DNA of 64,000 nucleotides from Planococcus glaciei (GCF_900099655.1 NZ_FNDC01000001.1:310001-374000); one strand, 5' to 3'; numbered from the stretch's first letter, positions 34,457-44,023 are shown. Notes: generated by a model not told the origin, from the sequence alone. Numbers and translations: made by a program.

Positions 34457-35247
34457 TTCATCATCACTTCTTTCGCAAAGTTCATGCTTACTTTCCCCAA
34501 CACGTCGAAATCAGCTTCGAAACGGTCACCCGCTTCAAACGGCACCGCTTTCGATAAAGCTCCTGAGAGCACAAACATGCCGGGTTCAATTGAAATTCCG
34601 TATTCATCGAGTGCCTGTGCCAGCCACACCACCGCATTCAGCGGATTGCCCAGCACGGCGGCACTGGTAGCTTCATCGAGCCATTCCCCATTTTTGTAAA
34701 CGGTCATCGGGATGGCGGCGATATCCGGAATTTCGGACAGTGCCGTTTTCCGACTTCCCAGTATAGCCCCTGCCGATGATCCGTTATCTGCCACTGTATC
34801 TTCAAAACGGATTTTCCAGTCTTCAATGCGGCTATCAATGATTTCGACAGCCGGAACGACGAAATCGATGGCATCGATGACCTCTTCTACTGTCACATCG
34901 GCTCCCACAATCGCCTTTTTAAAGACAAAGGCGATTTCAAATTCCACTTTCGGCTGCAAAAACGATTCGGCTTTGATTGGGGCTCCCTCTTCGAACAGCA
35001 TCGTATCCAACACGAAACCATAATCGGGAGTATGGACATTCAGCATGTCCTGCATCGCTTTGCTCGTCAACCCGATTTTCAATCCCTTGACCGCTGCGCC
35101 ATTTTGCACTTTTTCCTCAATCTGAGCCAGCTGGATCTGATAAGCCTGTTGAGGCGTAATTTCTTTATAAGTATGGGTCAGCGGAGCAATCGGTGCTTTT
35201 GTTCGTTCCGCTTCCAATAGCTGCTTGGCAATCTGTTGAATATTCAT
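34453..35247 (-). CDS. mhpD: 2-hydroxypenta-2,4-dienoate (2-keto-4-pentenoate) hydratase
   Basis: A 264-residue enzyme of the fumarylacetoacetate-hydrolase-like hydratase family (MhpD, DmpE, TesE). The C-terminal domain has the acidic metal-ligand region ([13 protein letters not shown]), followed by [17 protein letters not shown] and the Asn/Gly-rich [14 protein letters not shown]. It adds water to the dienoate from ring cleavage to give 4-hydroxy-2-oxovalerate. It sits 10 bases after the flavin reductase and overlaps the next gene. Confidence 0.9.
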   Translation of the reverse strand: MNIQQIAKQLLEAERTKAPIAPLTHTYKEITPQQAYQIQLAQIEEKVQNGAAVKGLKIGLTSKAMQDMLNVHTPDYGFVLDTMLFEEGAPIKAESFLQPKVEFEIAFVFKKAIVGADVTVEEVIDAIDFVVPAVEIIDSRIEDWKIRFEDTVADNGSSAGAILGSRKTALSEIPDIAAIPMTVYKNGEWLDEATSAAVLGNPLNAVVWLAQALDEYGISIEPGMFVLSGALSKAVPFEAGDRFEADFDVLGKVSMNFAKEVMMK

Positions 35248-35257
35248 AGGTCTCCTC

Positions 35258-35731
35258 CTACTTCACGGTTTCGAATTGGCTTAATTCGCGGTACTTCCCG
35301 CCAAAGAACAAAAGCGGCTCTTTATCTTCAAGCTTCAAATCCAGCACTTTCCCAATGAATAAGGTATGGTCACCTTCGACATGCGCCGATACAACTTCGC
35401 AGGCAATTTGCGCCAAGGCGCCGTTTAATACCGGAAGGCCTTCCAAGGTGTCAAACAGAACGGGATCGTCTCCGGGTCTGCCGGAGAAATGGCGCGAATG
35501 CTGCTCTTGGTCTTCGCTGAGAATATTCACCGCAAACTTTTTTGAAGCGCTTACTTTTTCCAGAAACTTGGCTTTATGTCCAATTGAAATCACCACCAGC
35601 TTCGGATCGAGCGATACGGACATAAATCCGTTGGCGGTCATGCCGTGGGGCACCCCATCATTTTCAGTTGTTAACACCGTGACACCAGTCGCAAATTTCC
35701 CCATTGCATCTCTAAATAAGCGGTCATCCAT
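35258..35731 (-). CDS. Flavin reductase, partner of flavin monooxygenase
   Basis: A 157-residue FMN-binding split-barrel reductase (HpaC/HsaB-like). Residues 1-20 hold the FRDAMGKFATGVTVLTT motif, then GMTANGFMSVSLDPKLVVIS and KFAVNILSEDQEQHSRHFSG. It supplies reduced FMN or FAD to a two-component monooxygenase, most likely the product of the gene at 40494 in the neighbouring operon. The ATG at 35731 has GGAGGAATTGG upstream. It is first in the leftward operon. Confidence 0.88.
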   Translation of the reverse strand: MDDRLFRDAMGKFATGVTVLTTENDGVPHGMTANGFMSVSLDPKLVVISIGHKAKFLEKVSASKKFAVNILSEDQEQHSRHFSGRPGDDPVLFDTLEGLPVLNGALAQIACEVVSAHVEGDHTLFIGKVLDLKLEDKEPLLFFGGKYRELSQFETVK

Positions 35732-36228
35732 TCCAATTCCTCCATTCATTTTTCGAATAATTCAATCATAAAGGAGCCATTTTGAAATTATCATAGTCAT
35801 TTTTATTGAAAATTCTGATAGGAACCATAAAAAAATACAAAACGCCGCATGAAAGTTTTTGAAACGGCAATTCTGGCGAAAATCCAGATGCATCAACCGC
35901 TTGGATATTGTAAAACCGAACACAAAACCGCCGATTTCTGCTGATTTTTTTCTTTTCAGCATGGCCATATGCGTTTCCGCTTTCAATTTTTCCTCTTGTC
36001 AACCGATTTCTTTTCCCCTAGAATTCTGTTCAACGGCAAAACACCTCTTCCGTTTTTTTCCATTATTTGCTTTCTGATTTTTTCCAGGAAGCGAAAACGG
36101 AGCGGAAATGGCTGCCATTCCACTAGAAGACGGGAGGGAAGACGACCTTAACAAATTTTAGAAAACGCTTACAAACTTCTGGAACTTCAGGGACGATGGG
36201 GAAATTCAATATCAAAAGGGGGATTTAT
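35732..36228. other. Divergent regulatory region
   Basis: A 497-base AT-rich stretch between the leftward catabolic operon and the rightward MFS gene. I see a cre-like site at 36160-36173 and otherwise no convincing gene. Confidence 0.55.
36160..36173 (+). promoter_or_regulatory. cre-like catabolite repression site
   Basis: AGAAAACGCTTACA differs from the Bacillus cre consensus TGWAANCGNTNWCA only at the first base. It is 56 bases upstream of the MFS transporter gene. CcpA control of aromatic uptake is inferred. Confidence 0.55.
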
Positions 36229-37524
36229 ATGCGCATGCGTTGGGTAGTATTAGCTTTTCTCTTCTTGCTCGCCGTTTTGAACTATACGGATAAATCAGTA
36301 CTGGGACTGGCCGCAGAACCGATCATGACGGGACTTGGATTGTCGTATGATGAATTCGGAATGGTAGGAAGCAGTTTCTTCGCTGCATATGCAGTCGGAA
36401 GCCTCGTACTCGGAACATTGACCTATCGCTTCAACTCCAAATATTTGCTGATGATGATTGCTGTAGGATGGACCGTGTCACTGGGAAGCGCTTATTTTGT
36501 AGAAACACTGACACAACTCATCATGCTGCGCGTCGCTTTAGGATTCTTTGAAGGCGCCACATTAGGGTTTTCTATTGTCCATCTGGCACGCTGGTTCACC
36601 AGTTCACAGCGCGGATTCGCTGTCGCCATCATGACTTCGGGCACCACAGTCGGAACGTATCTGGCAGCGCCGCTTCTGGTAGCGGGCATTACAAACGTCG
36701 GCTGGCAGCACACATTCGCTTTGCTCGGAGTAGCCAGCTTGATCTGGGCCGCCGCTTTCTTCTTTATGCCGGACGAGCCAAAAGAACCGCTTGTCGAAGA
36801 CGTAAAATCTTTGGCATCCAATAAAGATGTTCCGTTCAGACAGATTCTCAAGGTTTTGGTGAATCCGTACGTACTGTCCATTATGGTCGTCGGCTTCGTA
36901 TCGATGTGGATCACTACGTGGGTACTGACTTGGGCTCCAACTTATTTGATTGAAATTGCAGGCCTTGAACCACAGCGCATGAGTTTCATCTTCGCCGGAA
37001 TGGGGATTGTCGGAACCATCTTCGCCATCGGCATGGGCAAGTTCACCGATTTTCTGTTCAAGAGAAACAAAAGCCTTATCAAATCGTATGACCGCGTACT
37101 CATCACTGTCCTGGTCATCGGCGCTTTGGCTTACGGCATGACAACGATCGTCTCTTCACCGATTTTGGCCTGTGTATTCCTCGGAATCGGTTTGATCATG
37201 AACACCAGCCTGCTGCCGCTGAACACGACGATCAAATCACTGGTCATCCCAAGAAACCTGGTCGGCAGTGTTACCGGGATTTCCCTTTCGATCGCCAGTA
37301 TGGCCGGCATCATCGGGCCATGGGCTACCGGATACTTGATCACCTTGGCAGGCGATGATATCCGCGCCGGCTTCAACTCTGGCGTACTTGTGATCGTCAG
37401 CTTGTATGTGGTTTCCGCTATTGTGCTGCTGCTGACACGCAAACTGAAAATTTCGGCCACGGAAAAAGAAGACGCACTTCGTGCCGAAGAAGAAAAAGAG
37501 AAATTGAACGTCGCCATCGAATAG
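36229..37524 (+). CDS. MFS transporter, probable aromatic acid uptake
   Basis: A 431-residue MFS permease with 12 helices, starting at the ATG at 36229 behind AAAGGGGG. The N-terminal LAVLNYTDKSVLGLAAEPI is typical of the anion:cation symporter (ACS) group, which imports organic and aromatic acids. HLARWFTSSQRGFAVAIMTS is the loop 4-5 signature. Position between the two halves of a meta-cleavage cluster suggests it imports the growth substrate. Confidence 0.85.
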   Translation: MRMRWVVLAFLFLLAVLNYTDKSVLGLAAEPIMTGLGLSYDEFGMVGSSFFAAYAVGSLVLGTLTYRFNSKYLLMMIAVGWTVSLGSAYFVETLTQLIMLRVALGFFEGATLGFSIVHLARWFTSSQRGFAVAIMTSGTTVGTYLAAPLLVAGITNVGWQHTFALLGVASLIWAAAFFFMPDEPKEPLVEDVKSLASNKDVPFRQILKVLVNPYVLSIMVVGFVSMWITTWVLTWAPTYLIEIAGLEPQRMSFIFAGMGIVGTIFAIGMGKFTDFLFKRNKSLIKSYDRVLITVLVIGALAYGMTTIVSSPILACVFLGIGLIMNTSLLPLNTTIKSLVIPRNLVGSVTGISLSIASMAGIIGPWATGYLITLAGDDIRAGFNSGVLVIVSLYVVSAIVLLLTRKLKISATEKEDALRAEEEKEKLNVAIE

Positions 37525-37530
37525 GACCGC

Positions 37531-37580
37531 AAAAAGGACTGTAAACAAACTCAGCTATGAGCTTGTTTACAGTCCTTTTT
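37531..37580. terminator. Bidirectional terminator
   Basis: AAAAAGGACTGTAAACAA stem with its complement, separating the MFS gene from the convergent regulator gene. Confidence 0.88.
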
Positions 37581-37593
37581 TGTGTTGCCGGCT

Positions 37594-39396
37594 TTATTTC
37601 GCAAATTCATCAAAGTTCAAGCTGTCCGTCAAGATCAGCACCTGGATGACGAGCAGGATATACGCGGCCGTCGAAGCATTCTTCAGGGAAATTTGCAGCT
37701 GCTCTTCAATCTGCTTGATGCGGTACTGAACCCCGCCGATTGACAGCATCAGTTCATCCGTCGTTTCCTTCAGGCGCTGGCTGTTCAATAAATACACATA
37801 AAGCGAGTACAGCAATTCTTTTTTGCGCGGATCATCGAAGTTGTAAAGGTCTTTCAATGTCTTTTTCGCCATGTCCTGCAATTGTTCGATGCTCATGTTC
37901 TTGACGATGTCGCCGATCATCCCGAGATCTTCGTAATCCGTCAGCAGCTTGCCGTTCGGGAAGCGCTGGGCGACGCGCGCTTCTTTCAGTGAATGCTCAA
38001 AGTCCTTGAAGTTGCTGAACGTTCCGCTGATCCCGAGCGAGTAGCTGTAATTGCTGTTTTGCTTTTCCAACTTCTGAAAAATTTTCGCGATTTTCTTTTG
38101 CCAGTCGGCTTTATCGCCGCTATGCGAATTCAGGAGCGCAATTTCTTCCCCGAGCACCGCGAAAATGCACGGCAAGTCCCATTCCCTAGCCACTTTCGCC
38201 AACTGCGTCATCTGGTCGTGGATATCGATGATGCCGTTTGTGCTTTTTTTCTTTTTCACGCTGATGATGCCGGTGGAAAAAGGCGGCTGGAACTTGAACG
38301 GCAAAAACTTGTAATACGATTCGATGTATTTGATGTTGCGGTTATGGATCAAGCGTTCCAATAGCGAACTGCGCATCCTCTGCTGCTCTTCAAACTGTGC
38401 TTCCTCGTATAAAATGCATAAGGACACGACGGTCGAAATTCGTCCCAAAAACAGATGGTCATTGTCATCCATCTGCTGGCCGTCAAAATAAAAGAACGAG
38501 CACGTCGCGTAGTTTTTTTTATTGATCAAAACCGGCGCGGTCAGTTTCGTGTAGGCGCCGCCTTCATAAACCGAAACATTGTGTTTATCGTTCACGTGGG
38601 ACAGTTTCGCTTTGCCGCTTCCGATCAATTGCTGCTGCTCTTCCGTCAAGCCAATCTGGCTCAAGGCGTTCCCATGGACATCCTCGATCAGGATGGGGAT
38701 GTTCAACAATCCGTATGCCGCCTCCACGATTTCATCCATCGAATGCTTTTCCGTCACTTTCTGTGTCAGTTCGCCCTGGAACATCGAAATCTTCTCAAGC
38801 ATCTGCTTATGATGGACAAGCGCGTCGTAGGTCATTTCCAGTTCGGATAAAATATTGTCGTTTTGGTAAAGGTGGATGAGTTCCCCCCGCTCTTCCATCC
38901 AGTCGCGCTCCAGCCGCACTTCAAATTCACAGCACAAATCGCCTTTGGCTACGCATTTGTTTTCAATGGCGATAATCGATTCCCCGAACTCATACGTCAA
39001 GGCCCCGCTCGCAAAACCGCATAGCATATGGCAGACGCATTCATCCGCCAGCCCGTAGTTCTTCACATGCTGTTCGGCTTCGAACGATTCAATCCACTGC
39101 CCCCAGGTATTCTTGCATTCCACCGTGCCATCCAGATGGCGGACAATTTCCCCCATGAACACCACGTCTTTTACATGCCCCAGGCGCGAATGCCGTTTGC
39201 CGACATGCACTTTCCCTTTTTCCTGCAGCTTATTTTTGGCCGACTCCATCCCGAACTCCTTGCCGAAGCGGAACAGGAAGCCCTTCGTTTTATAAGACCC
39301 GATATTGTTGTATAAATTGTTTTTTAATGTGTGGAAGGCATTCGCCGACATTAAAATGTTTTTCGACTCTCTTGAATCAAAGACAACTCCACTCAT
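37594..39396 (-). CDS. Aromatic-sensing regulator (XylR_N - V4R - PucR HTH)
   Basis: A 600-residue regulator from the ATG at 39396. The first 110 residues resemble the XylR N-terminal aromatic sensor (NAFHTLKNNLYNNIG, then GKRHSRLGHVKDVVFMGEIV). A V4R domain follows with conserved Cys residues (DECVCHMLCGFASGALTYEF, then CVAKGDLCCEFEV). A helical linker and GAF-like middle come next. The C-terminal PucR-type HTH region spans about 530-595 (LLYSLYVYLLNSQRLKETTD, then GGVQYRIKQIEEQL). It replaces the AAA+ module of true XylR, so it should act on sigma-A promoters. It lies divergent from the ring-cleavage operon, its probable target. Confidence 0.87.
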   Translation of the reverse strand: MSGVVFDSRESKNILMSANAFHTLKNNLYNNIGSYKTKGFLFRFGKEFGMESAKNKLQEKGKVHVGKRHSRLGHVKDVVFMGEIVRHLDGTVECKNTWGQWIESFEAEQHVKNYGLADECVCHMLCGFASGALTYEFGESIIAIENKCVAKGDLCCEFEVRLERDWMEERGELIHLYQNDNILSELEMTYDALVHHKQMLEKISMFQGELTQKVTEKHSMDEIVEAAYGLLNIPILIEDVHGNALSQIGLTEEQQQLIGSGKAKLSHVNDKHNVSVYEGGAYTKLTAPVLINKKNYATCSFFYFDGQQMDDNDHLFLGRISTVVSLCILYEEAQFEEQQRMRSSLLERLIHNRNIKYIESYYKFLPFKFQPPFSTGIISVKKKKSTNGIIDIHDQMTQLAKVAREWDLPCIFAVLGEEIALLNSHSGDKADWQKKIAKIFQKLEKQNSNYSYSLGISGTFSNFKDFEHSLKEARVAQRFPNGKLLTDYEDLGMIGDIVKNMSIEQLQDMAKKTLKDLYNFDDPRKKELLYSLYVYLLNSQRLKETTDELMLSIGGVQYRIKQIEEQLQISLKNASTAAYILLVIQVLILTDSLNFDEFAK

Positions 39397-39498
39397 TAAA
39401 CCACACCCCTTCAATTTTCTATTCTTAATACTACAAAAGCGACAAGCCATTTACAATATATTTTAAAGATTTAAACTATTTATTCCATAAAAATCACT

Positions 39499-39528
39499 AT
39501 GACATCCCAATTTTTAAAAAGCTATACT
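39499..39528 (+). promoter_or_regulatory. Probable sigma-A promoter of ring-cleavage operon
   Basis: ATGACA, 18-base spacer, TATACT, ending 45 bases before the hydrolase gene. Just upstream, TTTAAAGATTTAAA could be part of the regulator's binding site. Confidence 0.5.
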
Positions 39529-39572
39529 CAAAACAGAAATTGAAACCGCATTCATAACGAGGGGGTAACACG

Positions 39573-40469
39573 ATGACGATTTTTGAAGGATTTCATAATA
39601 GCTACGTATTAGCGAACGGCGTACGCACCCATTATTCATGGGCTGGAACCGAAGGGCCTGCAGTTATCCTGCTGCACGGCGCCGGACCTGGAGCCTGCGG
39701 TGCAGCCGGATGGCGCTTGATGCTGCCGGCACTGGCAAAAGCCGGATACCGCGCCTACGCCGTTGATCAGCTGTCCATGGGATTCACGGATGCCCGTCCC
39801 CACGCCTGGCCAGTGAACGGCCATCAAAGTCTGGTGGATCATGTCCATGATTTCATCGAAGCCTTATGCCTCGACGAAGTGTCGCTGATCGGCAATTCGC
39901 AAGGCGCTTACGTCGCCGCCAAATACGCCATCGACCATCCGGAAAAAGTGGACAAAGTGGTTTACATCGGAAGCAACACGATCTATCAGGCGATGCAGGA
40001 AGTACCGGAGAGAAAAATGCGCTCGTTCCTGGAAGTGATCGGCTACGACTACACGGAAGAATCGCTGCGCAAATTCATGTACCGCAATTCAACAGTCGAT
40101 GTTATCATTCCGGAAGAATTGATCCAGCTTCGCCATAAAGCGGCCACCCGCCCGGGCGTGAAAGAATCGAACCAGGCGTTTGATGCGTACCTCGCACGGA
40201 TGAACGACGAACCGAAGCTGTGGGACCGCTACTGCATCAAAGATTCCTTGCCGAAGCTGAAAATTCCTGGCCTGTTTATCTGGGGCATGAACGATGCTGT
40301 TGCACCCGTTGAGACCGGCTACAAACTCGAAAAATTATTGCCCAACATCCAATTTGAATATATCGAAGACTGCGGCCACCAGGCACAGACCGACCAGCCC
40401 GAAGTTGTCAACAAACTGGTCACGGATTTCCTGGCAGCCGAAAAAACACAAGCCATCGCCACCCAATAA
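39573..40469 (+). CDS. Meta-cleavage product hydrolase (alpha/beta hydrolase)
   Basis: A 298-residue C-C bond hydrolase resembling BphD, HsaD and DmpD. Visible are HGAGPGACGAAGWRLMLPAL (oxyanion region, residues 28-47), the nucleophile elbow GNSQGAY near Ser110, FIWGMNDAVAPV with the acid Asp and EDCGHQAQTDQPE with the catalytic His. It cuts the ring-opened 2-hydroxy-6-oxo-dienoate into a carboxylic acid and 2-hydroxypenta-2,4-dienoate. The hydrolytic route implies that the ring-opened product is a ketone type, i.e. a substituted catechol. First gene of the rightward operon. Confidence 0.88.
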   Translation: MTIFEGFHNSYVLANGVRTHYSWAGTEGPAVILLHGAGPGACGAAGWRLMLPALAKAGYRAYAVDQLSMGFTDARPHAWPVNGHQSLVDHVHDFIEALCLDEVSLIGNSQGAYVAAKYAIDHPEKVDKVVYIGSNTIYQAMQEVPERKMRSFLEVIGYDYTEESLRKFMYRNSTVDVIIPEELIQLRHKAATRPGVKESNQAFDAYLARMNDEPKLWDRYCIKDSLPKLKIPGLFIWGMNDAVAPVETGYKLEKLLPNIQFEYIEDCGHQAQTDQPEVVNKLVTDFLAAEKTQAIATQ

Positions 40470-40493
40470 ACGACTCCAGAAAGGAATGATCAC

Positions 40494-41663
40494 ATGGTAA
40501 CAGTAAACGAAAACAAAGCGCTTTATGAGGAAATCATGGAGAAAGCGAAACGCATCGGTGAAGCGGCTGAACTGGAAGCGCTCGAAGCGGACCACAATTC
40601 AACCATTTCCCCGCGCCTCGCTGAAATCATCCGCGAAGAAGAGATCCATAAATTGATCCTGCCGAAGGAATTCGGCCATCCGCAGCTCGACTGGCGCACG
40701 TTCGTCGATATGGTCAGCACGGTCGGCTACCACAATTTATCTGCTGCGTGGCTGACGTACTTCTTCTCGGCACATAATGCATGGGTCTGCTACTACCCGA
40801 AACACATCCGCGATGAAGTCATCAACCAGGGCGGTTTCGTGGCAGACGTCTTTGCCCCGATCGGCAAAGTGGAACCTGCCGAAGGCGGCTACACCGTATC
40901 CGGAAAGTATAGTTTTGTAAGCGGTATCAATTACTGCGACTGGGTCGGCGTCGGCGCTATGATGAAATTCGATGACAGCGAACGGCCGGAACGCGTCGGC
41001 ATCCTGTTCAAAGTATCGGACCTTGAAGTCGTGAAAACCTGGGATTCCCTGGGCCTCCGCGGATCCGGCAGCAACACCTTGATCATCGACAACGTATTTG
41101 TGAAGCCGGATGCCATCCTGCGCTTCAGCAAAATCATCGAGAAAAGCCAGCCGCCGTATGAAGATTTCGACCAGGATTACTTGTATTACAACACGCCGTT
41201 CTACCCGGGCTTCTATGTCGGCTTTGCCGCAATGGCAGTCGGCGGCGCGGAACGCGTCGTGGCGGAATTCGAAAAACACACAGCCGGCCGCATGCGCTTT
41301 TCGGGCATCAACGAAAAAGACTCACCGACAAGCCAGCGCGTATTAGCTGAACTGAAGCTCGAAATGCTTTCCGCCCAGACGCTTCTGACCGAATACATCA
41401 ACATGATGGAGCGCGACAAAGGCGGGGCATATGACGGCTCCCAGTACAAAGCCATCCGTGCAAAAATCATCGACAAATGTGTCCAAATCGCCGTGAAAGC
41501 TTTGCTGACTTTGGGCGGACATGCCTTATTGAAAGGCCATCCGGTCGAAATGTTCATGCGCGACTTGATTGCCATCGGCACACACATCACATCGCTCTAT
41601 GAAGACGGCATCCTGGGCTACGGCAGACAGCTGTTCGGCGTCCAGACCAATATCCAAGGCTGA
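40494..41663 (+). CDS. Flavin-dependent monooxygenase, acyl-CoA dehydrogenase fold
   Basis: A 389-residue group D flavin monooxygenase (HsaA/HpaB-C2-like). N-terminal helices are followed by a beta-barrel (GFVADVFAPIGKVEPAEGGY, then YSFVSGINYCDWVGVGA and GLRGSGSNTLIIDNVFV). A C-terminal helical bundle (LTEYINMMERDKGGAY, then LLTLGGHALLKGHPVEMFM) completes the acyl-CoA dehydrogenase fold. The catalytic Glu region of true acyl-CoA dehydrogenases is not evident. It would hydroxylate a phenolic substrate to a catechol, using reduced flavin from the reductase at 35258. It lies 24 bases after the hydrolase and before the extradiol dioxygenase. Confidence 0.85.
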   Translation: MVTVNENKALYEEIMEKAKRIGEAAELEALEADHNSTISPRLAEIIREEEIHKLILPKEFGHPQLDWRTFVDMVSTVGYHNLSAAWLTYFFSAHNAWVCYYPKHIRDEVINQGGFVADVFAPIGKVEPAEGGYTVSGKYSFVSGINYCDWVGVGAMMKFDDSERPERVGILFKVSDLEVVKTWDSLGLRGSGSNTLIIDNVFVKPDAILRFSKIIEKSQPPYEDFDQDYLYYNTPFYPGFYVGFAAMAVGGAERVVAEFEKHTAGRMRFSGINEKDSPTSQRVLAELKLEMLSAQTLLTEYINMMERDKGGAYDGSQYKAIRAKIIDKCVQIAVKALLTLGGHALLKGHPVEMFMRDLIAIGTHITSLYEDGILGYGRQLFGVQTNIQG

Positions 41664-41715
41664 TCAACCGGAAGTTCCGATAAATTAAAAACTACTCATT
41701 ACGGGGGGAAATCAA

Positions 41716-42696
41716 ATGGAAAAATTTCTATACGCACCGGAAATCGCAAAATTGGGGCACGTCGCTTTGGTATCGGAAGACCTTGAAAAATCACTGTGGT
41801 TCTTCCGCGACACCATCGGCCTGGAAGAAACGGAAGTCGTAGACGGTGTCCATTACCTGCGTGCCTGGGGCGACTTCGAGCACCATACCCTGTCCATTAC
41901 AGCGGGTGACACATCTTACATCGACCATATCGGCTGGCGCACGAAACGCCCCGAAGATGTCGACACGTTTGCAAGGTTATTGGAAGACGCCGGCACGGAC
42001 ATCCGCTGGGTGGAAGCCGGTGAAGAAACGGCGCAAGGCAGAGCCGTCCGCTTTGAACTGCCGAGCGGCCACCGCTTCGAGCTGTACTACGATATGGACA
42101 AAACACCGGCTGACGAGTCGCGCAAATCCGTTCTGAAAAACCAGACCTACAAATCATGGGCAAAAGGCGTATCCCCTCGCCGCATTGACCACGTGAACTT
42201 GCAAACCTCAAAGGACAACAGTGAAATCGTCAAATATTTGCAAGAAGCGCTCGGCTTCAAGCTGCGCGAGTACTTTGTGGATCCGGATGACGTGCAAGTG
42301 GCGAGCTGGCTGAGTGTCACGAACCTGGTGCACGATGTTGCCGTCATCTCGACGCCGCGTTCCCAAGCGCCGAACGAAATGCACCACATCGCCTACTGGC
42401 TCGACAATGCGCAGGACTTACTGCGGGCTGCAGACATTCTCTGCGAATCCGAAGTGCAGTTTGTCGGCCCCGGCAAACACGGCATTTCCCAGGCCATGTA
42501 CATTTACGTGAAAGATCCGGGAAGCGGTTTGCGCCTCGAAATCTTCACGAACGGCTACCTGATCTTTGAACCGGACTGGGAGCCGGTGAAATGGACATAT
42601 GAAGAATACTTGAAAAACGGTTCAGCTTACTGGGGCGACCGCCGCCGCGATGACGTCGACCGCGAAGCGCAAGTAAAAGAACTGGCCAAATCATAA
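41716..42696 (+). CDS. Extradiol ring-cleavage dioxygenase (VOC type I)
   Basis: A 326-residue two-domain vicinal-oxygen-chelate dioxygenase (catechol 2,3-dioxygenase class). The N-terminal domain is degenerate (LGHVALVSEDLEKSLWFF). The C-terminal domain holds the Fe(II) ligands: His in RRIDHVNLQ (near 159), His in NEMHHIAYW (near 223) and Glu in GLRLEIFTNG (near 275). It opens a catechol next to one hydroxyl to give the yellow ring-opened dienoate. Third gene of the operon, behind GGGGGGAAATC. Confidence 0.92.
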   Translation: MEKFLYAPEIAKLGHVALVSEDLEKSLWFFRDTIGLEETEVVDGVHYLRAWGDFEHHTLSITAGDTSYIDHIGWRTKRPEDVDTFARLLEDAGTDIRWVEAGEETAQGRAVRFELPSGHRFELYYDMDKTPADESRKSVLKNQTYKSWAKGVSPRRIDHVNLQTSKDNSEIVKYLQEALGFKLREYFVDPDDVQVASWLSVTNLVHDVAVISTPRSQAPNEMHHIAYWLDNAQDLLRAADILCESEVQFVGPGKHGISQAMYIYVKDPGSGLRLEIFTNGYLIFEPDWEPVKWTYEEYLKNGSAYWGDRRRDDVDREAQVKELAKS

Positions 42697-42774
42697 AGGA
42701 GGAACCACCAGTATCCGTGCTGGTGGTTTCTTGGCTACCGAAAACAGTTAGCCAGACAGAAAGGAGGGCTTTGG

Positions 42775-43836
42775 TTGAAGGCCATGTTAAGAGTGCTGGT
42801 TTTGTCGCTGATCGGCGGCTACCTGTTCAGCCTGCTGCACATCCCGATCCCGTGGATGCTCGGCCCGATTGTCGTCGTCATGCTCGCCCAGTTCGTCTAT
42901 AAAGGGCCGCTCAAATGGTCCGGTCAGCTGCGCGATCTCGGCGTCGTCATGGTCGGCACCGTCATTGGCGTCCAGTTCAATACCAGCCTGTTCGGCATGA
43001 TGGGCTCGATTCTATTTTACATGCTCACGCTGAATGTCATCTTGATCGGCGGCTCCATTGCCATCGCCTATTTGACAAGCAAATGGGCCAAAATCCCGAT
43101 GAAAGTTTCTGTCCTGTCCGCCATTCCCGGCGGCCTCGGCCAGATTATCGTCTTTGCCGAAGAGGAAAAAGTGAAGGAAATCGGCATCATCTCGTATTTC
43201 CAGGTCATCCGGCTGCTTCTGGTCGTCGTGTTCGTGCCGTTCATCGTGGCGGGACATGTCATGAGCAAACAGCCGTCGGATGCGGCCTTGTCCGTCAGCC
43301 TGGTGCTGCTGATTGCCTTGGCATGGGTCTGTTCCTATTTAACGAAGCGCATCCATTTGCCGGTCGCCGCTTTCATTACACCGATTCTGCTGCTGATCAC
43401 GCTGCAGTTGACGACGCCGATCGCCATGCCGGCCGTTCCGGATTTGGTCATGATTGTTGCTCAGCTATTGATCGGCGCCCATATCGGGCTGATGTTGAAG
43501 CCGCATATGATCAAGCTGCCGGTGCGTGTTTTGGCAGCGGGCATCATCAGCGCACTCGCCCTCATCGCGCTGACATTCGGCTCAAGTTTCCTGATGTCGT
43601 TTGCCATGGGCACATCTTTTGCAACAAGTTTCCTGAGCACCGCCCCGGGCGGGCTTGACCAAATGGTGCTGCTCGCTGATGCCATCAAAGCGGACGTCTC
43701 GCTGGTTTCGATGTTCCAGACATTCCGTCTGCTGTTCATCTTCATCCTGATCATGCCGCTCATGAAAGTGTTTTACCGCTGGCGGGATAAAAAGCAGACC
43801 GTCTATAACGCGGAAGGCCATGCTGTAAAATCATAA
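42775..43836 (+). CDS. AbrB-family membrane protein
   Basis: A 353-residue integral membrane protein with about ten helices. It has two AbrB-type duplicated halves (GYLFSLLHIPIPWMLGPIVV, then GTVIGVQFNTSLFGMMG, and FLSTAPGGLDQMVLLA). The family (PF05145, once mislabelled ammonia monooxygenase) has unknown transport roles. It starts at a TTG behind AAAGGAGGGC. Position at the end of the ring-cleavage operon suggests transport or efflux of an aromatic compound or intermediate. Confidence 0.82.
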   Translation: MKAMLRVLVLSLIGGYLFSLLHIPIPWMLGPIVVVMLAQFVYKGPLKWSGQLRDLGVVMVGTVIGVQFNTSLFGMMGSILFYMLTLNVILIGGSIAIAYLTSKWAKIPMKVSVLSAIPGGLGQIIVFAEEEKVKEIGIISYFQVIRLLLVVVFVPFIVAGHVMSKQPSDAALSVSLVLLIALAWVCSYLTKRIHLPVAAFITPILLLITLQLTTPIAMPAVPDLVMIVAQLLIGAHIGLMLKPHMIKLPVRVLAAGIISALALIALTFGSSFLMSFAMGTSFATSFLSTAPGGLDQMVLLADAIKADVSLVSMFQTFRLLFIFILIMPLMKVFYRWRDKKQTVYNAEGHAVKS

Positions 43837-43865
43837 AAAACAAGTGAGCTTTTATATCGAAAGCA

Positions 43866-43905
43866 AAAAGACTCCGATGGCCCAAACGATGCCATCGGAG
43901 TTTTT
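43866..43905 (+). terminator. Terminator of the ring-cleavage operon
   Basis: Perfect stem ACTCCGATGGC/GCCATCGGAGT followed by TTTTT. Confidence 0.9.
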
Positions 43906-44023
43906 CCGGTTAAGTTTCCGTAAATTGGTTATATATAGAAGAAACTCATCTTTTCTGCAAGCAACTGCCGGGACACCCAGCATTTATCCCGCTTCCTGTA
44001 TGATGAAAAAAAGGAGTGATGAC

